In this document: positions 50,713 to 60,093 of the stretch, one piece after another
Layout: each line of letters opens with the position of its first letter
How positions within the stretch are numbered: position 1 is the stretch's first letter
NCBI RefSeq assembly: GCF_002900095.1
Contig: NZ_LLKN01000001.1
Span: 124,001-188,000, forward strand
DNA from: Salegentibacter mishustinae
GTDB lineage: Bacteria; Bacteroidota; Bacteroidia; Flavobacteriales; Flavobacteriaceae
Length of the DNA stretch: 64,000 nt
Direction: 5' to 3'
Position numbers and translations under genes: made by a program
Notes under the pieces: generated by a model
The model's input: the letters and a program-made list of their open reading frames with translations, nothing else
The model's database searches: none
Told to the model about the DNA's origin: nothing

Positions 50713-52083
50713 TTATATTTTTGATTGCGCAAGATTCGACTCTTGCAAAATAAGTTTTTTTGATAAATAGTGAAATCGAATGTACAACATTAATGCCGAA
50801 GCAGAGAGCCCGGCCAGCAGTCCTAACCAAATTCCCATGCTTCCAAGGTTTTCTGCTTTTCCAAAATACCAGGACACGGGAAAACCAATAATCCAATAAG
50901 AGATAAAACAAATAATTGTTGGGATTCTTACATCCTGGAGTCCTCTTAAAGCTCCTAAAATAACCACCTGTAATCCATCACTTAGTTGAAATAAAGCCGC
51001 TATCACTAATAATTGTGCGGCCAGTAAAATAACCTCAACATTATCAAGATAAAAAGTAGGAAGCCAATCTTTCAGTAAAATAAAACCAAGGGCAAAGACC
51101 GCTTCAATTAAAAAGACCAGTAAAAAGGTAGACATAGCAATTCTACGCAAATCTTTAAAATTGGCAAGTCCCTTTTGATTCCCCACTCTAATGGTTGCCG
51201 TTACACCAAGTCCCACGGCTATCATAAATGTCATGGAAACCAGGTTTAACGCAATTTGGTTTGCCGCCTGCGGATTAGTTCCCAGCAACCCTGCAAGGAA
51301 CACGGTAGCGGTAAAAATCCCGACTTCAAAAAGCATTTGTAATGCCGTTGGAAAACCAAGGTTTAATAAGCGTTTAAACACATCAGAATTTAAAGATTCC
51401 TTCTTTCCCCATTTAAAATATTCAGCAAATTTCTTTTTACGTCTCAAAATTTCCCAAACAAACCAGAGCATAAAGAAACGAGAAATCAAAGTCCCAATTG
51501 CTGCACCTTCCAGCTCCAGTCTTGGAAAGATCCAAATTCCGTAGATAAGAAGATAATTAAATACCACGTTTACCACATTTGCAATTAGAGTAGCATACAT
51601 CGCATATTTAGTTTGCGAAAGTCCATCTGCAAATTGCTTAAATGCCTGAAATATCATTAAAGGAATCATTGAAAAGGCAACAATATTGAGATAAGGAATA
51701 GCAAGTTCTACCACCTCTGGCGGCTGATCTAAATAGTACAATACAGGTTTCGCAATTAATAGCGCAATAAATAATAAGATGCCATTAATAGTACATAAAA
51801 TAGCCCCGTGATGAAAGTAACTGCGCCCTTTTTGAATATCTCCGGCTCCATCAGCTTCAGCAATTAAGGGAGTAATCGCAAAAGAAAAACCAATTCCCAG
51901 CGAAAGCGCAATAAATACCATAGAATTTCCCAGGGAAACCGCCGCAAGCGGAGCAGGCCCAAGTTGCCCTATCATTAAATTATCTACCAATCCTACCAAC
52001 ACATGGCCTAGCTGACCGAGCATTACGGGAAAAGCAATGTGTAAATTTTTGTTGAATTCTTTAGTGTAGGCGCTTAGTTGCAA
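50713..52083 (-). CDS. MATE family efflux transporter
   Basis: 456 residues, about 12 membrane helices in two homologous halves. MLGQLGHVLVGLVDNLMIGQLG is the family N-terminus, and the second half begins around GFPTALQMLFEVGIFTATVF. It exports drugs or cationic metabolites using Na+ or H+. First of a three-gene run (MATE, small acidic protein, PAP2) with overlaps. Confidence 0.93.
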   Translation of the reverse strand: MQLSAYTKEFNKNLHIAFPVMLGQLGHVLVGLVDNLMIGQLGPAPLAAVSLGNSMVFIALSLGIGFSFAITPLIAEADGAGDIQKGRSYFHHGAILCTINGILLFIALLIAKPVLYYLDQPPEVVELAIPYLNIVAFSMIPLMIFQAFKQFADGLSQTKYAMYATLIANVVNVVFNYLLIYGIWIFPRLELEGAAIGTLISRFFMLWFVWEILRRKKKFAEYFKWGKKESLNSDVFKRLLNLGFPTALQMLFEVGIFTATVFLAGLLGTNPQAANQIALNLVSMTFMIAVGLGVTATIRVGNQKGLANFKDLRRIAMSTFLLVFLIEAVFALGFILLKDWLPTFYLDNVEVILLAAQLLVIAALFQLSDGLQVVILGALRGLQDVRIPTIICFISYWIIGFPVSWYFGKAENLGSMGIWLGLLAGLSASALMLYIRFHYLSKKLILQESNLAQSKI

Positions 52084-52236
52084 AACATAAATTTTGCCGG
52101 CAAAGATAGGATGATTTTACTCGATAATCGCGGTTAAATGCTCAGAGACTTTCCTGGAAATCAAATTATATTTTACAATAATAATGCTTCGTTGACTGGC
52201 TCCCAGGTTGTGTAAAAAGAATAATTAAATTTAAAC

Positions 52237-53655
52237 CTAAAGTTTCCGGTCTTTTTCAAGATCAATATGCTTCATCCCGTATTTATCAACCAAATAGATT
52301 AGTGAAGTCATCGTGGCAGCGCCCAGCTCTAACTCACGCTTGTTTACGTGTTCAAAAGTATCTGTAGCAGCGTGGTGATGATCAAAATATCTTTGGGAAT
52401 CTGGTCTTAAGCCTGCAAGCACAACGTCTCCTTTTTTCAAAGGACCAATATCTGCACCGCTTCCACCCTGTTCAAAATAATGAATTAAATAAGGCTTAAA
52501 AAGTGGTTTCCAACTCTCAATTTGAGCAAACTGTGCATCATCGGCATCAAATGAAAATCCTCGTGGTGTAAATCCACCGGCATCACTTTCTAAAGCAAAA
52601 ATGTGATTTTCGTTTTTACTATGTGCAACATCGGCATATTTATTTCCGCCACGTAAGCCGTTTTCTTCATTCATAAAAAGAACAACTCTTATAGTTCTTT
52701 TAGGTTGGTAGCCGGTTTCTTTGAATAAGCGTAAAACTTCCATAGATTGTACTACGCCGGCTCCATCATCATGAGAACCATCTCCAAGATCCCAGGAATC
52801 AAGGTGACCGCCAACTACCATAATTTCTTCAGGAAATTCGCTTCCGGTGATTTCACCAATCACATTATAAGATTGTACCTCACCGTGATTTTCTGAACTT
52901 AATTTGTAATAAAACTCAAGGTCTTTTTTTAGTTTTAAAATTCCAGAAAGATACTCGGCGTCTTTGGTGCTTATTGCTGCAGCCGGAATCCTTTTGTTCT
53001 CTGGCAAATCTCCATAACTCATAGAACCCGTATGCGGGTACTTATCAATTTTATGACTTAAAGAACGAACAATCACTCCGGCAGCACCATACTTTGCAGC
53101 AGCTTCAGCCCCAGAATAACGCTGATCTACACAGCCCCCATAAGCTTCAAAAGTTTGAATCAGCTCAGGCTTCATAGGGCGATTATAAAAAACTATTTTA
53201 CCATTTATTTCATCTTTATAATTTTCAAGATCTTCAATTCCCTGCACTTCTATTACCTGGGCTTTTAATCCGGCAGGATCAGTAGCTACAGAACCTCCCA
53301 GAGCAGTGATATTGACTTCGGTAGTCATACCCGGGCCGGTTTGAATATAAGCGTGTTCTCTTGCACCACGTGTCCATTTAGGTACCATAACCGGTTGTAG
53401 CCAAACTTTATCCAGGCCAAGCTCTTCTAACTCAGCTTTTGTATACTCTACCGCTCTTTGCGCATTTAAAGAACCAGATAATCTTCCGCCTATATTGTTA
53501 GAAAGATGATCGAGCCAGTTATAAGCCTGTCCCTTAACCAAAGCAGCATCATAAATTTCACGAATCTTAAGGGAATCTTCCTTTACTTCAGGAGCCTGGG
53601 CAAATAAGCTTAGACTGAATAATACTGAAAAGGCGGTAAAAATATATTTTTTCAT
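52237..53655 (-). CDS. Secreted M28 peptidase (carboxypeptidase Q-like)
   Basis: 472 residues with a signal peptide (1-19). Protease-associated insert (about 120-210) then the M28 zinc core: GGHLDSWDLGDGSHDDGAGV, MNEENGLRGG, LESDAGGF and a distal histidine in YFDHHHAATDTFEHV. It is a periplasmic or surface aminopeptidase or carboxypeptidase. It has its own upstream region and no obvious partner. Confidence 0.92.
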   Translation of the reverse strand: MKKYIFTAFSVLFSLSLFAQAPEVKEDSLKIREIYDAALVKGQAYNWLDHLSNNIGGRLSGSLNAQRAVEYTKAELEELGLDKVWLQPVMVPKWTRGAREHAYIQTGPGMTTEVNITALGGSVATDPAGLKAQVIEVQGIEDLENYKDEINGKIVFYNRPMKPELIQTFEAYGGCVDQRYSGAEAAAKYGAAGVIVRSLSHKIDKYPHTGSMSYGDLPENKRIPAAAISTKDAEYLSGILKLKKDLEFYYKLSSENHGEVQSYNVIGEITGSEFPEEIMVVGGHLDSWDLGDGSHDDGAGVVQSMEVLRLFKETGYQPKRTIRVVLFMNEENGLRGGNKYADVAHSKNENHIFALESDAGGFTPRGFSFDADDAQFAQIESWKPLFKPYLIHYFEQGGSGADIGPLKKGDVVLAGLRPDSQRYFDHHHAATDTFEHVNKRELELGAATMTSLIYLVDKYGMKHIDLEKDRKL

Positions 53656-53878
53656 TTCAAGGGTATAATTTACTTATAACTAATATTTACGAAAATAATT
53701 ATTCCTTTGGAAGCTATTCGCAATAGTTCGATTTTTATTTGAAACTTCGAAGAATCAATTTACAGAAACTAAACAAAGAATATGCCTGAAAACTAAGAAA
53801 CCAGATTCAATTTATAGCCCATTTTAATAAGCTTTAAAAAAGATAAATTTTATATCTTCGCCGCTAAATTCTAGCAGT

Positions 53879-54472
53879 TTGAATAAAGTAGAGAAAGAGG
53901 AGATCATCGCCAAAGTTACCAGCCTTTTAAAGGAAATTCCATCTTCTATGGATATCGTTAAAAAAGGGGGAAACCGTCACAAACGTTTTAAATATCTTGC
54001 TACTCATATGGTTGAAAAAGCCATTGAAAAAGATGCTCTTATCGTTTCTGAAAACCGAATGGGAATCGCTATTTTATTTAAAACCAGCAAGAAAGATGAT
54101 AATTTCCTAAAAGATATCCGTTCTCAAATTGGCCTGGTTTTAAATGTTACCGGGATAAAAAATGCATATCGCATTGTTAAAAACCAGAACTATATTAAAA
54201 AGCAGCGCCCACAGCATGGGGAATATCTTTATTGCTGGTTCTGGGGAATTTTAGCCGAATCTCGTGGAGCCGACACCCAGGTAGGCAAAGAGATGAAAGA
54301 CGAATTTTACAGGCAGGCAAAAGAATATCAGGTGCCACTTTATGCTGAAACAAGAATGCGAAAAAACGCACTGGTATACCAGCGCTTTGGGTTTGAATTG
54401 TTTCACGAATGGCAACACCCAAGTGGGGATATTATGTACTTTTTAAGGTACAATCCGCCTGCAAAAGATTAA
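53879..54472 (+). CDS. GNAT-like N-acetyltransferase
   Basis: 197 residues, start TTG at 53879 (13 codons from the first helix; no in-frame ATG before it). The last third fits the GNAT fold: YLYCWFWGILAESRGADTQVG (coenzyme A binding region), AETRMRKNALVYQRFGFELF. The first half is unlike classic GNATs. The acceptor is unknown. TATCTTCG at 53853-53860 is a possible -7 box. Its stop is nine bases from the convergent regulator gene. Confidence 0.75.
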   Translation: MNKVEKEEIIAKVTSLLKEIPSSMDIVKKGGNRHKRFKYLATHMVEKAIEKDALIVSENRMGIAILFKTSKKDDNFLKDIRSQIGLVLNVTGIKNAYRIVKNQNYIKKQRPQHGEYLYCWFWGILAESRGADTQVGKEMKDEFYRQAKEYQVPLYAETRMRKNALVYQRFGFELFHEWQHPSGDIMYFLRYNPPAKD

Positions 54473-54481
54473 ATATACTTC

Positions 54482-55648
54482 TTAAAACTTGCTCCCAAAG
54501 AGGTTTACATCTTCTTCGGTGATCTTATCACCTCCAAGTATAATTAGCCGTTCTACTACATTGCGTAACTCACGTATGTTCCCGCGCCAATCGTAGCTTT
54601 TAAGGGTGTTTAAAGCTTCTTCTGTAAACTCTTTTTTACTCGTACCGTGTTCGGCAGAGATCTTCTCGCTAAAATAATCTATAAGTAAAGGTATATCTTC
54701 GCGGCGTTCGTTTAACGATGGTACTTCAATTAGAATAACCGCCAGCCTATGATAAAGGTCTTCTCTGAATTTCTTTTCTTCAATTTCCTTTTTCAGGTCT
54801 TTATTAGTTGCTGCTACCACGCGCACATCTACCTTAATATCTTTACCGCTACCTACCCGTGAAATCTTGTTTTCCTGAAGTGCACGCAATACTTTAGCCT
54901 GGGCTGAAAGACTCATATCTCCAATCTCGTCCAGAAAGATTGTCCCGCCGTTGGCAACTTCAAATTTACCTGCACGATCTTTATTAGCCGAAGTAAAAGC
55001 ACCTTTTACGTGTCCAAAAAGTTCGCTCTCTATTAATTCGGAAGGGATAGCGGCGCAGTTCACCTCTACCATCGGGCCTTTAGACCTGTCGCTTTTTTGA
55101 TGTAACCAATGCGCTACCAGCTCTTTTCCGGTACCGTTTTGCCCGGTAATTAGTACACGAGCATCTGTGGGAGCAACTTTCTCTATAACATCTTTAATAC
55201 GCTGAATTTCTTCAGAATCACCGATCATTTGAAAATTCTTTCCTACTTTTTTCTTTAAACGGGTATTCTCTACTACCAGTTCTTTACGGTCTAGAGCATT
55301 TCTTACCGTATTTAGTAAACGATTAAGGTCTGGTGGTTTAGAAATATAATCAAAGGCACCAAGTTTCATGGTATTCACTGCGGTTTCAAGATCGCCGTGA
55401 CCAGAGATCATTACTACAGGAATTTCGGGCTTAATTTTCATTATTGCCTCCAGTACTTCTACGCCATCCATTTTGGGCATTTTGATATCACAAAGTACCA
55501 GATCAAAATCATGATCCTTTATTTTTTCAATTCCTTCAAGTCCATCTGCAGCTTCTTCAACCTCGTAGTGTTCACTTTCTTCAGTAAGGATTTTTACTAA
55601 AACCCTTCTAATTGCTGCTTCGTCCTCAATTAATAAAATACGTGCCAT
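54482..55648 (-). CDS. Sigma-54-dependent response regulator lacking a DNA-binding domain
   Basis: 388 residues: receiver domain (1-115, phospho-acceptor D54, K104), linker, and AAA+ sigma-54 interaction domain (about 140-370) with Walker A NGTGKE (171-176), DEIGD Walker B at 240, and the loop GAFTSA (216-221) in place of GAFTGA. The protein ends right after the AAA+ lid helices; no Fis-type helix-turn-helix follows. It is thus expected to act on promoters without binding specific DNA, as reported for FlgR-like activators. Last gene of a five-gene operon, one base after DUF6268. Confidence 0.92.
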   Translation of the reverse strand: MARILLIEDEAAIRRVLVKILTEESEHYEVEEAADGLEGIEKIKDHDFDLVLCDIKMPKMDGVEVLEAIMKIKPEIPVVMISGHGDLETAVNTMKLGAFDYISKPPDLNRLLNTVRNALDRKELVVENTRLKKKVGKNFQMIGDSEEIQRIKDVIEKVAPTDARVLITGQNGTGKELVAHWLHQKSDRSKGPMVEVNCAAIPSELIESELFGHVKGAFTSANKDRAGKFEVANGGTIFLDEIGDMSLSAQAKVLRALQENKISRVGSGKDIKVDVRVVAATNKDLKKEIEEKKFREDLYHRLAVILIEVPSLNERREDIPLLIDYFSEKISAEHGTSKKEFTEEALNTLKSYDWRGNIRELRNVVERLIILGGDKITEEDVNLFGSKF

Positions 55649-55649
55649 A

Positions 55650-56558
55650 TTATAAAATACTAAATTTTAAGCCGCTACGGGCATAGAATGTATTGGTATC
55701 GTCTATTGTGTAAATATCTTCCCGATCCTTGTCTCTTAACCTAATATCGTTCATCACCGTGTAACCGGCGTATGCATAAAATGAAATATTGTCGGTGAAA
55801 TTATATTGATATCCCAATCCGCTCAAAACAATGGTCATTGACATACTTTCGGCAAGTCGGTTTGCATCGGGCCTTGTTTGTGGGTATGGATTAAAATTTT
55901 GCTGAATATTCGCAAAAAAACCATCTAAAGTCACAAAACCCTGCACCTGGTGTTTGTCATTAAAATAATACTTTAAATTGGTTTTTGGTATTCCCAAACC
56001 ATAAGACCATTTTTCATCAAAACGCTTATAATAATTTATAACCGGTAACGGAAAAGGGAATCCAGTGGTGGTAGAATAACTTAAACCTAGAATTAAACGC
56101 CAGGGTTCTACATAGCGTTCATCTTCTTTTATCTTAATAAAATATACCGAACCGGTGTAAATAAAATCGTCGCGTACTAACTCATTAGTGGTAAAGTTAG
56201 AGGCAACTTTTACTCCTGTTTCAGCGCCAAAACGCCATACTTCGTTCATTTTAAAAGTATAGCCTATTTTCCCGGTAAAAGACTGGAAGCGATCCAGGTT
56301 ATTGGTAGAAAAAGCTTCATCGTTCTTATACTTAAAATGTACATTTCTATATTCTATTCCCGGAATTAAATAAGCATCATTGTCGCTAAGCTTTATAGGA
56401 AAATTCACAAAAGTTCTAAATCTTCTAAATGAATTATCGGAATCTGATTGCGGAAAATATGTGTATTCTATTCGGGCTAAATCTGTAGACTGAGCCATAG
56501 CCGGAAAAGTTACAACTCCTAGCAAAAGGAAAGCTATAAATTTTAAGGTCTTATTCAT
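55650..56558 (-). CDS. DUF6268 outer membrane beta-barrel protein
   Basis: 302 residues from the ATG at 56558 (MNKTLKFIAFLLLGVVTFPA...), which gives a signal peptide; a start at 56606 would extend into mscS. Alternating aromatic strands (RIEYTYFPQSDSD, RFRTFVNFPIKL, FYARSGLKFSIL at the end) mark a barrel. The family is of unknown function. It overlaps the MscS gene by eight bases and abuts the activator gene. Confidence 0.82.
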   Translation of the reverse strand: MNKTLKFIAFLLLGVVTFPAMAQSTDLARIEYTYFPQSDSDNSFRRFRTFVNFPIKLSDNDAYLIPGIEYRNVHFKYKNDEAFSTNNLDRFQSFTGKIGYTFKMNEVWRFGAETGVKVASNFTTNELVRDDFIYTGSVYFIKIKEDERYVEPWRLILGLSYSTTTGFPFPLPVINYYKRFDEKWSYGLGIPKTNLKYYFNDKHQVQGFVTLDGFFANIQQNFNPYPQTRPDANRLAESMSMTIVLSGLGYQYNFTDNISFYAYAGYTVMNDIRLRDKDREDIYTIDDTNTFYARSGLKFSIL

Positions 56559-57483
56559 TTTTAGGTAAATTTTGGGTATAATTTTTTGTAGGATAAAAAT
56601 GCACATCTCGCTGTGGAAAAGGAATCGTAATGCTATTCCTTCTAAATTCTTCGTCTATTTTAAACCTAAGTTGACTCTTAATTTTTGGATCAACAAAACT
56701 ATCGCTAACATAAAAATGCAGCGAGAAATTTAGCGATGAGTCTCCGAATGCCTCAAAAAGTACAAAGGGCTTTGGGCTTTCCATCACATCTTTATTTTCT
56801 ATAGCACAATTCAATAAAATTTCTTCAACTTTTTTTGTATCACTTCCGTAAGCAACGCCAACGCTAACAAATTCTCTTGTGGTTTCGTGATTTTGAGTGT
56901 AGTTAAAAATCACATCACTCATAAACTTATGATTAGGAATTATCATTACCTTATCATCCCGTGTTAGGGCTCTGGTGGTTCTAAGCTTTATTTGAAACAC
57001 TCGGCCCACTCTTCCTTCCATCTCTATCACGTCTCCCACTAAAAGAGATTTATCTAAAATGATAAAAACTCCTCCAATAATATCCTGGAAAAACTCCTGT
57101 AAAGCTAAACCTATACCTACAAAAAGTGCAGCTGATGCTGTTAAAAGTATGGTAATATTTATACCGGCAGAACTCAAAGTAATGAGTATCACTACTAAGT
57201 AGACAAAGTATTTAATGAATTTAAAAATACTTATAAACTTAAGTTTGTCTCCTTCTTGCAGTTTATTGGTAATAAAAGACCTTATTAACCTAAGTACAAT
57301 GCTGGTAAGAACAAAAGCAAAAATAACAAGCAGAATATTACCTATTGTAATATGCACGGTATTCCCTTCTGTTTCTATAGGAAACAAAACAAAATTCCAA
57401 AAATCTACAATACTTCCCCAAATATCCTCTTCTACTACATCTTTTAATGCTTCTGTAGTTTCTGAACCTTCCTCCTTCTGCAT
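56551..57483 (-). CDS. MscS-family mechanosensitive channel
   Basis: 310 residues: membrane helices about 50-75, 90-112 and 115-140, with the pore-lining stretch ITILLTASAALFVGIGLALQEFF, followed by the beta domain (MEGRVGRVFQIKLRTTR) and C-terminal cage region. It releases solutes on hypo-osmotic shock. Starts three bases after the ABC permease gene. Confidence 0.92.
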   Translation of the reverse strand: MQKEEGSETTEALKDVVEEDIWGSIVDFWNFVLFPIETEGNTVHITIGNILLVIFAFVLTSIVLRLIRSFITNKLQEGDKLKFISIFKFIKYFVYLVVILITLSSAGINITILLTASAALFVGIGLALQEFFQDIIGGVFIILDKSLLVGDVIEMEGRVGRVFQIKLRTTRALTRDDKVMIIPNHKFMSDVIFNYTQNHETTREFVSVGVAYGSDTKKVEEILLNCAIENKDVMESPKPFVLFEAFGDSSLNFSLHFYVSDSFVDPKIKSQLRFKIDEEFRRNSITIPFPQRDVHFYPTKNYTQNLPKNE

Positions 57484-57486
57484 TCC

Positions 57487-58779
57487 TTAATATTTAAGCC
57501 ATTTAAATAATTCTTTATAACTCGCTTTCTTCCCATACATAAGGATTCCTACTCTGTAAATTTTGGCTGCCAACCAGATTACCCCAAAATTGGTGATAAT
57601 TAAAATCCCAACCGAAATAACTAATTCCCACCACGGCACCCCAAAAGGTATACGCATTAACATCACAATAGGTGAAGTAAGCGGTATCATAGAAAAAATA
57701 GTAGAAACGCTCCCGTGCGGATTTTCAATTACCGAAAAGAAGCCTACATAAATTCCTAACATTAACGGCAAAATAACCGGAAACATAAACTGCTGGGTAT
57801 CGGTTTCGCTATCTACGGCAGCACCAATTGCAGCGTAAATCGCACTGTATAAAAAGTATCCTCCAATAAAATAGATGAGGAAAAATATAACCAGGCTCAA
57901 AATTGGTAAATTAATAACATCCATAACCAATTGAGCTATCTCTGGCTGTGCAATTTGCTCAACCGTTTCTAATTGCGATTTCTGAACCGTAAAAATATCT
58001 ATCCCTAAAACGTAAAATGAAGTTATTGCCAAAACGCCGGCCAGAAGAACCCAAATGGTAAATTGTGTAATTCCCGCCAAAGAAGTTCCGAGAACTTTCC
58101 CCATCATAAGCTGAATAGGTTTTACTGAAGAAACTATAATCTCAATAATCCTATTGGTTTTTTCTTCAATTACACTGCGCATTACCATATTACCGTAAAT
58201 GATAATAAACATCATTAATAAATATCCAGCCGCACCGCCAAAGAACATTTTTATATAGTTAGACATTTTCGAGGTACGCTCTCCAGAGAAATTCTGTATT
58301 TCAATTCTAACCTCTGTCTTAGCTTCATTTAACTGGTTAACATCAATCCCCCGTTCAATAAGTTCTTCGCGGGTAAGTCTATCAGCAATGGTTTTTTCTA
58401 TGGCCTGTATGGTTCCCAAGCCGGGTGATTCTTTTCCAAAAAACTGGACACCTTCAACATCTCTATTAACATTTTCAGGAATATAAATGAGCCCATAATA
58501 TTCCTGCTCATTTACCATTTTTTTTGCCTCTTCAAAGGTTTTTCCCGAAAGATCTAAATATTGAACCTGTTCCTGGTCTTTAAATTCTGAAGCAAACATT
58601 TTGGTTTCATCATACAACCCTATAATGCGCTGCTCGCTGCTATTTAGCATACTTAAATAAGCGATTAGAGCAAACATTCCTACCAAAATAAGCGGACTCA
58701 AAAAAGTCATGATAATGAAGGTCTTATTCCTTACCCGTGCCAAATATTCCCGCTGAATTATAAGTTTTAGATTACGCAT
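57487..58779 (-). CDS. ABC-2 transporter permease (NatB-like)
   Basis: 430 residues. One N-terminal membrane helix (about 22-44), a large extracytoplasmic domain (45-180), then five C-terminal helices, the COG1668 plan. It starts inside the end of the ATPase gene (overlap of eight bases), its certain partner. Na+ export is known for some relatives; the substrate here is open. Confidence 0.9.
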   Translation of the reverse strand: MRNLKLIIQREYLARVRNKTFIIMTFLSPLILVGMFALIAYLSMLNSSEQRIIGLYDETKMFASEFKDQEQVQYLDLSGKTFEEAKKMVNEQEYYGLIYIPENVNRDVEGVQFFGKESPGLGTIQAIEKTIADRLTREELIERGIDVNQLNEAKTEVRIEIQNFSGERTSKMSNYIKMFFGGAAGYLLMMFIIIYGNMVMRSVIEEKTNRIIEIIVSSVKPIQLMMGKVLGTSLAGITQFTIWVLLAGVLAITSFYVLGIDIFTVQKSQLETVEQIAQPEIAQLVMDVINLPILSLVIFFLIYFIGGYFLYSAIYAAIGAAVDSETDTQQFMFPVILPLMLGIYVGFFSVIENPHGSVSTIFSMIPLTSPIVMLMRIPFGVPWWELVISVGILIITNFGVIWLAAKIYRVGILMYGKKASYKELFKWLKY

Positions 58780-59701
58780 TTTGAGTGACAGTTTTAATGA
58801 AAATATCGTTTACTGAAGGAATAACTTCCACAAAATGGTTTATCCTGGCTTTCCCAATTAAATAATCTAAGAGTTGGTTGGGTGTTTCCCCGTTATTTAA
58901 TTGAATGGTCAATTTAAGATCGTCGTTTATACTTTTAAAGTTAGTATTGCCTATAACGAACTTCTCTTTTAATTCATTTAAAAGTAAAGTATTGTTTTCT
59001 GATTCCAGGCCAACCTCATAAGTATTAGATTTATAGGCTCTTTTAATTTCTGAAACCTTACCGTCCAGCAGTTTGTTAGACTGGTGAATTAAGGCCATAT
59101 AATCACATAATTCTTCTACACTTTCCATTCGGTGAGTAGAAAAAAGTATCGTGGCTCCTTCTTCTTTAAGCTGAAGAATCTCGTTCTTTATTAAGCCGGC
59201 ATTTACAGGATCAAACCCACTGAATGGCTCATCAAAAATCAGTAATTTAGGACGGTGCAGTACCGTAATGATAAATTGTACTTTTTGCGCCATTCCTTTA
59301 GAAAGCTCCTGGATCTTTTTGTCCCACCAACCTTCAATTTGCAGTCTTTTAAACCAGTATTCCAGGCGTTCTTTGGCTTCAGCTTTAGAAAGTCCTTTTA
59401 ACCGGGCAAGATAAAGTGCCTGCTCCCCCACTCGCATAGATTTATATAATCCGCGTTCTTCCGGCAGGTAACCAATATGCGCAATATCTTTAGGATGTAA
59501 AGGTTTGCCATCTAAATAAACCTGCCCTTTATCTGGCATAGTTATTTGGTTAATTATTCTAAGAAGTGTGGTTTTTCCGGCTCCGTTTGGCCCTAAAAGA
59601 CCAAATATACTACCTCGTGGAATAGCTATTGAGACGTTATTTAGTGCAGTAAAATTGCCAAAATGCTTATAAATATTTTCTGCTACTAAGAGGTTTTCCA
59701 T
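58772..59701 (-). CDS. ABC transporter ATP-binding protein (NatA-like)
   Basis: 309 residues. Walker A GPNGAGKTT (about 36-44), signature LSKGMAQK, Walker B LLIFDEPFSGFDP, and H-loop STHRM, then a C-terminal DUF4162-like segment (about 220-305). Powers the downstream permease. First gene of the five-gene minus-strand operon; upstream is 392 bases without genes. Confidence 0.93.
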   Translation of the reverse strand: MENLLVAENIYKHFGNFTALNNVSIAIPRGSIFGLLGPNGAGKTTLLRIINQITMPDKGQVYLDGKPLHPKDIAHIGYLPEERGLYKSMRVGEQALYLARLKGLSKAEAKERLEYWFKRLQIEGWWDKKIQELSKGMAQKVQFIITVLHRPKLLIFDEPFSGFDPVNAGLIKNEILQLKEEGATILFSTHRMESVEELCDYMALIHQSNKLLDGKVSEIKRAYKSNTYEVGLESENNTLLLNELKEKFVIGNTNFKSINDDLKLTIQLNNGETPNQLLDYLIGKARINHFVEVIPSVNDIFIKTVTQNA

Positions 59702-60093
59702 ATAAAAAGTTGGTATAAATAAACTCCCTGCAGCTAAGTATGCAAGGTATTAATATTGCAAAAATTGAGTCTCACTCCAAGATTGGAGCATAGTAAATAT
59801 TAACTTGGTGTGTAAACTACCACAGAAAATTCACGAAGCATTATTATTGAAAATATAATTTGATTTCGTGGGAAATCTCTGAACATTTACTCTTGATTAT
59901 CGAGTAAATATATTGAAATAGCACGAGAGATGTTTTGCATTAAGAAAAAAAATTGATTTCAGAAATGCTCTAAAAAACAAAACCCACCCTTAATAAATTA
60001 AGGATGGGAAAAAAATTGCTATGAAAAAGAAAAATTGTCACTAAAAGACTTAGTGATAATCAAATATATAAATTTTTTCTTAAAAGCGAGGTT
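59702..60093. other. Intergenic region between dnaJ and the ABC operon
   Basis: 392 bases. It should hold the promoter of the ABC-MscS operon, though I see no full -33/-7 match. A palindrome CTCCAA-GA-TTGGAG (59775-59788) lies 74 bases before the ATPase start and could be an operator. The dnaJ terminator is at 59983-60008. No gene is visible. Confidence 0.5.
59983..60008 (-). terminator. Terminator of the grpE-dnaJ operon
   Basis: On the minus strand a 12-bp stem (CCCATCCTTAAT / ATTAAGGGTGGG, one U-G pair), then a T-rich tail. Confidence 0.8.

Noticed and set aside
52195-52211. TGGCTCC-N4-TTGTG as a sigma-54 promoter
   Set aside because: Weaker match than the one at 4723, points against neighbouring genes, no downstream feature.
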